This document shows, piece by piece, positions 1-5,975 of a stretch of DNA of 6,207 nt. Source of the DNA: Microcaldota archaeon (GTDB taxonomy: Archaea > Micrarchaeota > Micrarchaeia > Anstonellales > VGKX01). Under the pieces are notes generated by a model. That model searched no databases. It was not told the origin of the DNA and worked only from the letters and a program-made list of their open reading frames with translations. The DNA lies in NCBI GenBank assembly GCA_021823945.1, contig JAKALW010000074.1, positions 1-6,207 of the forward strand, in the 5' to 3' direction. The number at the start of each line of letters is the position of its first letter. Position 1 is the stretch's first letter. Made by a program: the position numbers and the translations under genes.

Positions 1-682
1 TATATTCTTTTTTTGGTTCAATTTTCATCTGTCCTAATCCTAAGATTCTTTCTTTTAATTCTCTATAAATTTCTCTGATTGATTCGGATGCGTAATCTAA
101 GTGGTCATCTTCACTATATACTTTGATCTCTTTTTCAATTACTTTCGATTCAGGACTAATTCCTTTAATTGCAGCAATACTTTCTGTAGCTCCTTCTGCA
201 TCAACTTTATTGATTTCGATTATCTCATTCTCATATCTTTTTACTTCATAAAGATCAAAAGGCAGGTTCTTGAAATTTATAGAACTTTTTTGATATGTCG
301 TGAATATTGGTGAAACAAAAATAATACGACTTTGAGACCATTCAATCTCATTTATTTTTGTTTGTTGTCCTGTAATTTCGTTAAACAACAATACAAAATC
401 AGCTTTATTGTTCAGCAAAAGAGAAAGATATGTAAATCCTTGATCCATAACGCTATAATTAGTCGTATTTTTATATTCAATAATGACAAATGCCATGGTT
501 TCTTTATCAAATGCTAAAGTATCTATTCTAAAATTCTTCAAAGAGAACTGAGCTTTAACTTTATCTAAATCAAAAATGGATTTCAAATTTGCGTCAATTA
601 AATCTTGCATTTCTTTTTCATTTTTAAATGGTTTTTCTTTGATAACTGTAATCTCTGATTTTTTTAGTGAAAAAACACTCAT
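1..682 (-). CDS. PDDEXK nuclease-like protein with start of DUF5655 domain, partial (3' end outside window)
   Basis: The minus strand is open from an ATG at 682 to the window edge, giving 227 codons with no stop. The N-terminal part reads as a PDDEXK-type fold: a helix with an acidic residue (Glu24 in KEMQDLI), then Asp54 in FRIDTLAF, then Glu69-Tyr-Lys71 in VIIEYKN, followed by QGFTYLSLLL. This is the D...ExK catalytic layout of RecB/NucS-like nucleases. From about residue 190 (DDHLDYASESIREIYRELK) it resembles the beginning of DUF5655, found in COG3586 proteins often labelled 'predicted transport protein'. A nuclease reading is better supported by the visible residues than transport; no membrane segment is seen. 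Purine-rich GAGG and GGGG lie 6-15 bases before the ATG. G+C is about one quarter in two lines counted by hand, far below the neighbours, which suggests horizontal transfer. Family naming is from memory of the pattern. The biological role (defence, repair or other) is not shown by the sequence. Confidence 0.85.
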   Translation of the reverse strand, partial: MSVFSLKKSEITVIKEKPFKNEKEMQDLIDANLKSIFDLDKVKAQFSLKNFRIDTLAFDKETMAFVIIEYKNTTNYSVMDQGFTYLSLLLNNKADFVLLFNEITGQQTKINEIEWSQSRIIFVSPIFTTYQKSSINFKNLPFDLYEVKRYENEIIEINKVDAEGATESIAAIKGISPESKVIEKEIKVYSEDDHLDYASESIREIYRELKERILGLGQMKIEPKKEY

Positions 683-737
683 ATTCTGACCCCTATCCTC
701 TATCGATTCTTTCCCACTTAAATCTTTCGTCATATTT

Positions 738-750
738 TGGCATATATGTC
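738..750 (-). promoter_or_regulatory. candidate TATA box for the leftward nuclease-like gene
   Basis: The palindromic CATATATG at 741-748 lies about 60 bases ahead of the minus-strand ATG at 682. An archaeal TATA element about 27 bases before the transcription start would put the start near 718 and give a leader of roughly 35 bases carrying the purine-rich GAGGATAGGGG. Because the core is palindromic it could equally serve rightward transcription. This is position and composition only. Confidence 0.3.
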
Positions 751-877
751 ATCTGGCAAATACTTCTGTTTTTTCTCTATTTTCCGTATTTCTCAGTCGA
801 AACCATGAAAGGGACTCTGAAATCTGTCCAGTCCATTTCGCAAAAAAGGGTTCTTGCCATTCGCCCATGCCTTTTTT

Positions 878-897
878 CGGGGGAAACCCCGCCTTTT
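878..897 (+). terminator. candidate hairpin/T-tract terminator
   Basis: CGGGG (878-882) and CCCCG (887-891) form a perfect five-base-pair stem closed by a GAAA tetraloop (883-886), followed by CC and T5 on the plus strand. T6 also precedes the stem. Archaeal termination relies mainly on the T tract, so hairpin plus T5 is suggestive only. It would end a rightward transcript arising inside the divergent region, where no gene is evident. It may instead be a structured element of the KH leader. Confidence 0.35.
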
Positions 898-906
898 TGC
901 CTATGC

Positions 907-915
907 TTTTAAAAA
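907..915 (+). promoter_or_regulatory. candidate TATA box for the KH-topo VI operon
   Basis: TTTTAAAAA stands out as an AT-rich block just after the candidate terminator. A start site about 27 bases downstream would fall near 940, giving a leader of about 150 bases before the KH start codon and placing the TTTGGCAG repeats around the start site. A nearer promoter, for example around the AATAAAGGAAAAAA stretch at 995-1008, cannot be excluded. Confidence 0.25.
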
Positions 916-971
916 GAAATGGAAGATAACTAGTATTTGGCAGACCAGTTTGGCAGGAATTATGTGAAGTT

Positions 972-993
972 GCGCATGCCAGTGCATACGCGC
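972..993 (+). other. bulged hairpin in the KH leader region
   Basis: GCGCATGC (972-979) can pair with GCAT (984-987) and GCGC (990-993), leaving an AC bulge at 988-989 and a CAGT loop at 980-983. This is eight base pairs in two blocks of four. It would lie in the transcribed leader if the promoter near 907 is used. No known RNA family is recognised; it may be chance in a GC-rich stretch. Confidence 0.25.
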
Positions 994-1038
994 CAATAAA
1001 GGAAAAAAGTGCTTGGCTCTGCCCAAGACGCCCTGCAT

Positions 1039-1107
1039 TCATGCAAGCCGTAAATGTCCAAAGCTTTGGCAAGCCTGGAAAAACGTGATAATCATGCAAG
1101 TTGTAAA
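1039..1107 (+). repeat. imperfect 16-base direct repeat, second copy across the KH start codon
   Basis: TCATGCAAGCCGTAAA (1039-1054) and TCATGCAAGTTGTAAA (1092-1107) differ at two positions and lie 53 bases apart. The second copy contains the ATG of the KH gene. The first copy's ATG at 1041 opens a 15-codon frame (MQAVNVQSF...) that stops at 1086-1088, just before the KH start. It may be a duplicated 5' end, a small upstream frame, or chance. Confidence 0.5.
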
Positions 1108-1627
1108 AATTCCGGTTGAACGTGTGAAAAGCCTTTGCGGCAAGGGCAATGAGACCCTTGACATGCTCAAAAGGGTATGCAAAGTCGAAATCATCGCTGA
1201 CCCGGACGGCGAAATCGAGATTGAGGGCGAGCCTGTTGACGAGTTCTTCGCAAAGGACGTTGTCAAGGCGATTGGCAGGGGGTTCGACCCGAACGTGGCG
1301 CTAAAGCTTTTGAAGGACAATTATGTCCTGAAAATTATCAACCTGCGCGAGTTTGCCAATTCCCGGGATTCCATTACAAGGATAAAAAGCCGGATAATCG
1401 GCACTGACGGCAAGACCAAGTCCATAATCGAATCGGACGCAGAGTGCGACCTGAGCATATATGGCTACACAATCGGCATCATATCCACACTCGACACTGC
1501 GGACATAGCAGTGGGCGCCGTTGTCAAGCTCATAGACGGCGCAAGCCATTCCGGCGTATATTCATATCTTGAGAAGGCAAGACGCAGGCTCAAGGAAGAC
1601 AGGATAAAAACCGAGCTTGGTGCCTGA
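1094..1627 (+). CDS. KH-domain RNA-binding protein, archaeal Dim2/Pno1 type
   Basis: A 177-residue protein with two KH domains, the usual length for the archaeal Dim2/Pno1-like family. These proteins bind RNA in the cytoplasm and are linked to 16S rRNA 3' maturation and, in archaea, to initiation factor aIF2; that role is family knowledge. KH1 covers about residues 1-75 (VVKIPVERVKSLCGKGNETL), KH2 about 80-170, with GTDG at 103-106 in SRIIGTDGKTKSII, then the typical IYGYTIGII strand and a basic C-terminal helix (LEKARRRLKED). KH1 has GKGN (16-19) where GxxG is expected. The ATG at 1094 is chosen because homologues begin at this MxVVKIP-like position and GTGAT (1085-1089) can pair with the 16S 3' end. 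The frame stays open upstream to 1013, but that extension looks non-coding; a GTG at 1085 is also in frame. The topo VI B gene follows after 66 bases, probably in the same operon. Confidence 0.9.
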   Translation: MQVVKIPVERVKSLCGKGNETLDMLKRVCKVEIIADPDGEIEIEGEPVDEFFAKDVVKAIGRGFDPNVALKLLKDNYVLKIINLREFANSRDSITRIKSRIIGTDGKTKSIIESDAECDLSIYGYTIGIISTLDTADIAVGAVVKLIDGASHSGVYSYLEKARRRLKEDRIKTELGA

Positions 1628-1684
1628 TTTTTCAAGTGCTGCATTCCAAAGGCTGATTTGCTTTTGAAAGGCAAGGAAAGCGAA

Positions 1685-1688
1685 GTGA
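1685..1688 (+). promoter_or_regulatory. Shine-Dalgarno-like GTGA, or alternative GTG start, for topo VI B
   Basis: GTGA lies five bases before the ATG at 1694 and matches part of GGAGGTGAT. The same GTG is in frame and, with AAGGAAAG at 1673-1680, could itself be the start, adding three residues (MSH). A TTG at 1658 is also in frame and would add twelve. The ATG is preferred because family members begin a similar short distance before the HSVAEFFKKN-like segment. Confidence 0.45.
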
Positions 1689-1693
1689 GTCAC

Positions 1694-3325
1694 ATGGGCG
1701 AAATAGACAAGGTATTTTCAGAGTTCAAGGAGCATTCGGTTGCCGAATTTTTCAAGAAGAACAGGCAGATGCTTGGCTTTAGCGGCAAGACGAGGTCCCT
1801 GACAACAATCATCCACGAATACGTCACAAATTCCCTTGACGCGGCGGAAGAGGCCAAAGTCGCGCCTGAAATCTCTGTGGAAATAAAGGAGATTGACAAG
1901 GAGAAATACCATGTCAGGGTGCAGGACAATGCCCTTGGCATTCCAGAAAAGCACATTGGCAAGGTATTCGGCGTAATGCTTGCGGGCACAAAGTTCCACA
2001 GGTATGTCCAGCAGAGGGGCCAGCAGGGAATTGGCGCCACAGGCTGCACAATGTTTTCCCAGGTCACCACGGGCAAGCCTGTCCATGTGATTTCCGCTTA
2101 TGACAAGAAAGTCGTTACTTGCGATGTAGAGGTCGATTTCAAGACCAATGGCGCGCTTGTCTCAAACATGGCAAAGGAGGAGCAGGACGGCTCGCGCCGC
2201 GGCGTGACGGTGGAGGCAGATTTCGCCGAAGTCAAGTATGACAAGAGCTCCTATGGCGTTTTCGAATACCTCAAAAGGACCGCGATTGCAAACCCGCACG
2301 CGAAAATCACGCTTTTGGACCCGTTTGGCGAAACCCACGTTTTCCCAAGATCAGTTGAACAAATCCCGCCAAAGCCAATGCCTGTGCTTCCGCACCCGCT
2401 CGGGCTTGCGAAAAATGACCTCCTCGAGTTCGCGCACGCAGACAAGGAAAACATGAAGGTTTCATCGTTTTTGCAAAACTCGCTTGCGCGCGTGAGCGCC
2501 CAGAAAGTCAAGGAACTCGAATCGCTTTGCGCGGGCGTTGATTTTTCCAAGAAGCCAGCCGACATGTCCTGGGACGACGCTGACAAGATTGTAGGCGCAT
2601 TCGGCCAGGTCAAGTGGATTGCGCCTGCGACCGACGCCATCATCCCAATTGGGCAGGAGCAGATTACAAAATCCCTCCAAAGCATACTCAATCCTGAATT
2701 CCTGTCAGTGCGCGAGCGTCCGCCCAAAATATACAGGGGCGGCATCCCGTTCATAATCGAGGCCGCCATCGCGTATGGCGGGCAGTCGGGCAAGCAGGTC
2801 GCCGAAGGCACGCAGCCTGAAATCCTCAGGTATGCCAACCGCGCCCCGCTCATTTTCGACTCCGCAGGCTGTTCAATCACGGAATCTGTCAAGAACATAG
2901 AATGGAGCAGGTACGGCCTCAAGAATTTCGACCAGCTCCCAATTACAATACTTGTAAACATAGTGTCGGTCCACATACCTTACACTGGCGCGGGCAAGCA
3001 GGCAATATCCGACGAGGAAGAGGTTGTCGGGGAAATCAGGAGCGCAGTCATGGAAGTGGCGCGCGATTTGCAGCGCCACATGTCGGGCCTGAGGTCCGAG
3101 AAGGACAGGGCAGCAAGGAAAAACGCCGTGCTTAGATATGTCGGGCAGCTCTCCGGAGACCTGGCCGAACTCTCAGGCAAGGACACGAAGGCGGCGCTTG
3201 AGAAAAAACTCATCCTGCTCATAGAAGGCAAATATACAAAGCAGCTTGAGGAAAGCAACGATTCCATACCGGAAGACGCGGCCTCGGGCGGTTCAGAAGG
3301 TGACGATGATGAAAAAGAAGAGTGA
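1694..3325 (+). CDS. top6B: DNA topoisomerase VI subunit B
   Basis: The 543-residue ATPase subunit of the type IIB topoisomerase; ATP-driven dimerisation gates strand passage by the A subunit to relax and decatenate DNA. The N-terminal GHKL domain (about 1-230) shows AEFFKKN, the N box EYVTNSLDA (Glu42, Asn46), the G1 box DNALGIP (78-84), and the G2 lid RGQQGIG (108-114) followed by TTGKP. The H2TH domain is about 234-305 (KVSSFLQNSLARVSAQK). The transducer starts near KWIAPATDAIIPIG (from 307) and contains YRGGIPFIIEAAIAYGG; Lys435 in TGAGKQAIS sits where the family has its ATP-contacting lysine. The protein ends in a short acidic tail (GDDDEKEE). Length is close to the crenarchaeal form (about 530), so it lacks the large C-terminal extension of some euryarchaeal homologues. 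The G1 box has Ala80 where DNGxG is usual. The last codons overlap the A-subunit gene. Confidence 0.97.
   Translation: MGEIDKVFSEFKEHSVAEFFKKNRQMLGFSGKTRSLTTIIHEYVTNSLDAAEEAKVAPEISVEIKEIDKEKYHVRVQDNALGIPEKHIGKVFGVMLAGTKFHRYVQQRGQQGIGATGCTMFSQVTTGKPVHVISAYDKKVVTCDVEVDFKTNGALVSNMAKEEQDGSRRGVTVEADFAEVKYDKSSYGVFEYLKRTAIANPHAKITLLDPFGETHVFPRSVEQIPPKPMPVLPHPLGLAKNDLLEFAHADKENMKVSSFLQNSLARVSAQKVKELESLCAGVDFSKKPADMSWDDADKIVGAFGQVKWIAPATDAIIPIGQEQITKSLQSILNPEFLSVRERPPKIYRGGIPFIIEAAIAYGGQSGKQVAEGTQPEILRYANRAPLIFDSAGCSITESVKNIEWSRYGLKNFDQLPITILVNIVSVHIPYTGAGKQAISDEEEVVGEIRSAVMEVARDLQRHMSGLRSEKDRAARKNAVLRYVGQLSGDLAELSGKDTKAALEKKLILLIEGKYTKQLEESNDSIPEDAASGGSEGDDDEKEE
3299..3303 (+). promoter_or_regulatory. 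Shine-Dalgarno GGTGA for topo VI A, inside topo VI B
   Basis: GGTGA is a good archaeal ribosome site and lies in the last codons of the B subunit. It is two bases from the ATG at 3306 and five bases from the ATG at 3309, so spacing favours the second. The site implies translation of A coupled to translation of B. Confidence 0.7.
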
Positions 3326-4439
3326 AAAATCCATCCTTCCCGGCTCGCCCAATGAAGTCTATTCAAGGCTCGAAGACCTGGGAATTGACATGGTCAAGGA
3401 CATTGACGCAGGCGTATCGCCTGGCTTTGAGACAGCCTCGCGCGGCAGGTCAAATGTCAAGTTCGACGAGTCGGTCGGCTGCCTTCGCCTCGGCGACAGG
3501 AAAGAGGAGAGGACATTTGTCAATGTGGGCCAGGCAAAAAAGTTCATGCAGACTGTTGCAGTGGCAAACAAGTGCAAGAAGTTCCTGAAAGAGGGCTCGC
3601 ACACGTCAATCAGGGGTCTTTTCTACCAGCTCAAATTCTCGCTTGGCGAGTCTGTTGACGAGGAATTGTTTTCCGACCAGTCGGAGTCAAATCCCCTCAT
3701 TGAGGACATCGAGACTGCAATCAGCGTGAAGCGCGAAGACCTCAACCTGTACACTGACCGGAAAGGCGTTGTTGCGGGGCCAATGACAATCAAGGACAAG
3801 TTTGGCAGTGAGGAAACCACGATTGACTGCAGGAAGCAGGGCAGGAGCGGCTATGCGATTCCCTCCGACGTCGACAATGGCATCAACTTCGTGGATGTCG
3901 AGGCCGATTACGTCCTTGTCGTGGAAAAGGACGCGATGTGGCAGAGGCTAAACGAGGACGGGTTCTGGAAAAAGGAGAACTGCATACTCGTCACCCCCAA
4001 AGGCCAGGCGTCAAGGGGCACGCGCAGGCTCATACGCAAGCTTGCAAGCAAGAAACTCCCGGTATACGTGTTTACGGACTGCGATGCGTGGGGATGGTAC
4101 ATTTATTGGGCCATAAAGGCAGGCTCCATGAACCTTGCATATCTCGCAAATGACATCGCAATCCCGGAAGCCAGGTTCATAGGCGTTACCATGCGCGACA
4201 TTAAGGAATACAGTTTCCTTGAGAACCTGACAATCAAGGCGAAAGAAGTGGATATCAAGAGAGCGCAGGAAATGCTCTCGTACCCGTGGATTTCAAAACA
4301 CGAGGCATGGGTAGAGGAACTCAACCAGGTCCTGAAGACAAAGAGGAAAATCGAGCAGGACGCATTGCAGGGCCCGAGGCTGTCTTTCGTGTCCGAGTAC
4401 CTCAAGGAGAAGATACACGCGAAGAAATTCCTCCCGTAG
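3309..4439 (+). CDS. top6A: DNA topoisomerase VI subunit A (Spo11-like)
   Basis: The 376-residue DNA-cleaving subunit, homologous to the meiotic recombinase Spo11; length agrees with archaeal forms (about 370-390). The winged-helix 5Y-CAP domain contains SIRGLFYQL, with the probable catalytic tyrosine Tyr106 that attaches covalently to the DNA 5' end. The family often reads YY here; this protein has Phe-Tyr, which fits the second position being catalytic. The toprim domain follows, with Glu206 in VLVVEKDAMWQRL and Asp257-Cys-Asp259 in FTDCDAWGWYIYW as the magnesium ligands, then AIKAGSMNLAY typical of the family. The more usual motif is DGDPxG, so DCDAWG is a mild variant that keeps both aspartates. 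Tandem ATGs stand at 3306 and 3309; I chose the second on ribosome-site spacing. The gene overlaps the B subunit by 17 bases, which supports balanced production of the A2B2 enzyme. Confidence 0.96.
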   Translation: MKKKSEKSILPGSPNEVYSRLEDLGIDMVKDIDAGVSPGFETASRGRSNVKFDESVGCLRLGDRKEERTFVNVGQAKKFMQTVAVANKCKKFLKEGSHTSIRGLFYQLKFSLGESVDEELFSDQSESNPLIEDIETAISVKREDLNLYTDRKGVVAGPMTIKDKFGSEETTIDCRKQGRSGYAIPSDVDNGINFVDVEADYVLVVEKDAMWQRLNEDGFWKKENCILVTPKGQASRGTRRLIRKLASKKLPVYVFTDCDAWGWYIYWAIKAGSMNLAYLANDIAIPEARFIGVTMRDIKEYSFLENLTIKAKEVDIKRAQEMLSYPWISKHEAWVEELNQVLKTKRKIEQDALQGPRLSFVSEYLKEKIHAKKFLP

Positions 4440-4446
4440 GCGCGCG

Positions 4447-4457
4447 TTTTGTTTGTT
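4447..4457 (+). terminator. candidate T-rich terminator after topo VI A
   Basis: TTTTGTTTGTT begins eight bases after the topo VI A stop, in otherwise GC-rich sequence and directly after CGCGCG. T-rich tracts downstream of genes are the main archaeal intrinsic termination signal. No strong hairpin precedes it. It fits an operon end here, since the next gene lies 150 bases away. Confidence 0.4.
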
Positions 4458-4488
4458 GCTTGCGCAGAAAAGCGGGATTCGGCAGGGG

Positions 4489-4500
4489 TTAAGTTATTAT
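4489..4500 (+). promoter_or_regulatory. candidate TATA region for the 461-residue protein gene
   Basis: TTAAGTTATTAT is an AT-rich patch within the 150-base spacer, about 90-100 bases before the ATG at 4590. A transcription start near 4525 would leave a leader of about 65 bases. The match to an archaeal TATA box is loose, and the further AT-rich stretches at 4510-4520 and 4561-4577 are alternatives. Confidence 0.2.
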
Positions 4501-4589
4501 TCAGGTCTGTTAATAGATTGGTTATCAGCGCGGGAAAGACGGTTTGCAAGAAGCGAATGGCATTTTGATTTGAAAAAAGGGTTTGCGGC

Positions 4590-5975
4590 ATGGCTGGAAA
4601 AAAAGACACAGGAATCGATTTCGGAGAGGACAGCACAGGCCTTGCAAACCAGTCGTCCATGCACCTCGTCTCGGAAGTGAACAATTTCCTTGACGACCTG
4701 GAAAAGTCTGGGCAATACAATCCTGGCAATGAGGCGCGCATACTCGATTACATCAGGCAGATGAAGGCTTTCGGGTTCAATGCCCCGTTTTTGTCCCTGG
4801 TGTTCTCGACAAGCCAGGAGCTTGACGAGGCGGGGGAACAGGAGGTAGCGGACCAGAAGAAGCAGAGCTACTATATGAGGTATTACGCCGGCCTGAAAAA
4901 AATGTCCCTGAACCGCGCAAGAGTGGCGCTCTCGGCGCACAAGGCGTACAGGCTCGGGGTAGAGAGGCTTGGGGCTCCCGCCTGGCTTGCCCATCTCCCG
5001 CTCGGAGGCAATTACATACGCAGGCTTTTCGAGGCGGGCGACATTGCAATACTTGAGTACAGGGAATACATGGACTCATTTTCAAGCAGGAGCGCCAACA
5101 TGTCTATGGCCCTCGTGACAATAGAGCACGAGGTCGAGGGGTTCAGGAAAACGTCCAAGTTCAGGCTCTCGACAGCTGACAACGTAGAACAGAAAGTCGC
5201 CCGCGCATATGGCGCAGGCGCCAAGGTAGTCAAAGTCGAGACTGCCAAGTCCTTGCACCCCATAATCAAGAACAAGAGCGCGCGGGTTGCCATATTCACC
5301 GCTGCTGCCTGCAATGCTTATTTGTCTGCCAAGGCCGCGTATGCCTCTGAAAATCCGAAGGAAACAAAATTTGCCGCTTATGGCGCGATTTTGCACAAGA
5401 ATAAAATAGTTCCCGACGCAGTGCTTGACACTGTGGAAGGCTATGAAAACGTGAAAAAACAGGTTGTCAAGGCAGGCTTTGGCTCTTATGGCGAGGACGG
5501 GGAGTTCAAGACAGACCCGGAAATAACCTCTGCAATCAGGCATTCCAGAGGCAAGATATCCAAGAATGCCAAGAAATCCATGGCGCAGAGCATACTTGTC
5601 CCGCTTGCCAGGTTCTATGCCCTCAAATCAAAAAGCGGCCGCGAGGCTGCAGGCCTGTTCCCGTCACTTGTGTCAACTCCAGCGCATTCGCAAATCACTG
5701 TATTGGAGCTTATGGAGTTCGCATACCCTGAATCCGCTGGCCTTGCCCTGGCGGTATGGGACAAAATCGATGCTGAAAGCACTTTCCCGGCGAATTCGCC
5801 CGAGGACTATTTCATTGGATTCATCTCATCCAAAAAAGCAGTATCAGATGAGGGGCTTGCGGTTTCCCTGGGCATTGACTTGGACCAGGTCGCAAAGGCG
5901 AAGGCAGCATATTCCAGCATGTCATCTGGCAGGGGCGGCAAGTTCCTGTCAGAGCTAGGGGGCGCCAAGAAGTGA
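4590..5975 (+). CDS. uncharacterised 461-residue soluble protein
   Basis: I do not recognise this protein. It has no signal peptide, no membrane segment and no nucleotide-binding, metal-binding or nuclease motif that I can see. The N-terminus (about 1-25) is polar and probably disordered. The rest reads as mostly helical, rich in Ala, Lys, Ser and Tyr, with a conspicuous YYMRYY at 94-99, a loop GAPAWLAHLPLGGNYIRRLF near 130-150, and a C-terminal helix-turn-like segment around LGID (427-430) followed by QVAKAKAAY, ending in a Gly/Lys-rich tail. The ATG at 4590 is the first start after an in-frame stop at 4566; AGGGT (4578-4582) seven bases ahead is a fair ribosome site. Codon use and base composition match the topo VI genes, so it looks native rather than recently acquired. 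The next gene begins on its stop codon, so the two are probably co-translated. A lineage-restricted archaeal protein is the simplest reading. Confidence 0.88.
   Translation: MAGKKDTGIDFGEDSTGLANQSSMHLVSEVNNFLDDLEKSGQYNPGNEARILDYIRQMKAFGFNAPFLSLVFSTSQELDEAGEQEVADQKKQSYYMRYYAGLKKMSLNRARVALSAHKAYRLGVERLGAPAWLAHLPLGGNYIRRLFEAGDIAILEYREYMDSFSSRSANMSMALVTIEHEVEGFRKTSKFRLSTADNVEQKVARAYGAGAKVVKVETAKSLHPIIKNKSARVAIFTAAACNAYLSAKAAYASENPKETKFAAYGAILHKNKIVPDAVLDTVEGYENVKKQVVKAGFGSYGEDGEFKTDPEITSAIRHSRGKISKNAKKSMAQSILVPLARFYALKSKSGREAAGLFPSLVSTPAHSQITVLELMEFAYPESAGLALAVWDKIDAESTFPANSPEDYFIGFISSKKAVSDEGLAVSLGIDLDQVAKAKAAYSSMSSGRGGKFLSELGGAKK
5957..5975 (+). promoter_or_regulatory. ribosome site and GTGA start/stop overlap
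   Basis: AGGGGG (5957-5962) lies nine bases before a GTG at 5972 whose last two bases are the first two of the TGA stop of the 461-residue gene (5973-5975). The four-base GTGA overlap is a classic translational-coupling arrangement and decides the start of the following gene. Confidence 0.6.

Larger units (their letters stand above)
683..1093. other. divergent intergenic region, no convincing protein gene
   Basis: This stretch separates the leftward nuclease-like gene from the rightward KH operon. Open frames exist on both strands (plus 667-912, minus 749-1099), but their translations show no recognisable motif and no good ribosome site, so I do not call them. The region becomes more GC-rich from about 780 onward. 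It holds a palindromic TATA-like site (741-748), a GAAA-capped hairpin with a following T5 (878-897), TTTTAAAAA (907-915), two copies of TTTGGCAG (936-943, 949-956), a bulged hairpin (972-993) and a 16-base imperfect repeat (1039-1054) that recurs across the KH start codon. No tRNA cloverleaf was seen. Confidence 0.6.

Noticed and set aside
101..912. Three plus-strand frames (101-313, 332-517, 667-912)
   Set aside because: The first two lie antisense to the AT-rich nuclease-like gene and give Phe/Ile/Cys-rich translations typical of antisense reading. The third is mostly in the pyrimidine-rich spacer and has no family resemblance.
1013..1093. Upstream extension of the KH protein to 1013
   Set aside because: The extra residues (MALPKTPCIHASRK...) do not fit the family N-terminus, whereas the ATG at 1094 starts exactly at the first KH strand with a GTGAT ribosome site before it.
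683..1093. tRNA, C/D-box RNA or CRISPR repeat in the intergenic region
   Set aside because: No cloverleaf arms, no paired C and D boxes in suitable spacing and no regularly spaced repeats were found by reading; the repeats present are single pairs.
749..1099. A 116-residue minus-strand open frame across the intergenic region
   Set aside because: It overlaps the KH start, has no recognisable motif or good ribosome site, and its composition (many Phe, Ser, Pro, Cys) looks like chance reading of low-complexity DNA.
2251..2976. A 241-residue minus-strand frame within topo VI B
   Set aside because: It is antisense to a strongly supported gene, and its Ser/Cys/Met-rich translation has no motif; long antisense frames are common in GC-richer genes.
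4103..4741. A 212-residue minus-strand frame spanning the end of topo VI A and the following spacer
   Set aside because: It overlaps two plus-strand genes with coherent proteins, has no recognisable motif, and shows a Ser/Phe/Arg-rich composition as expected for shadow translation.
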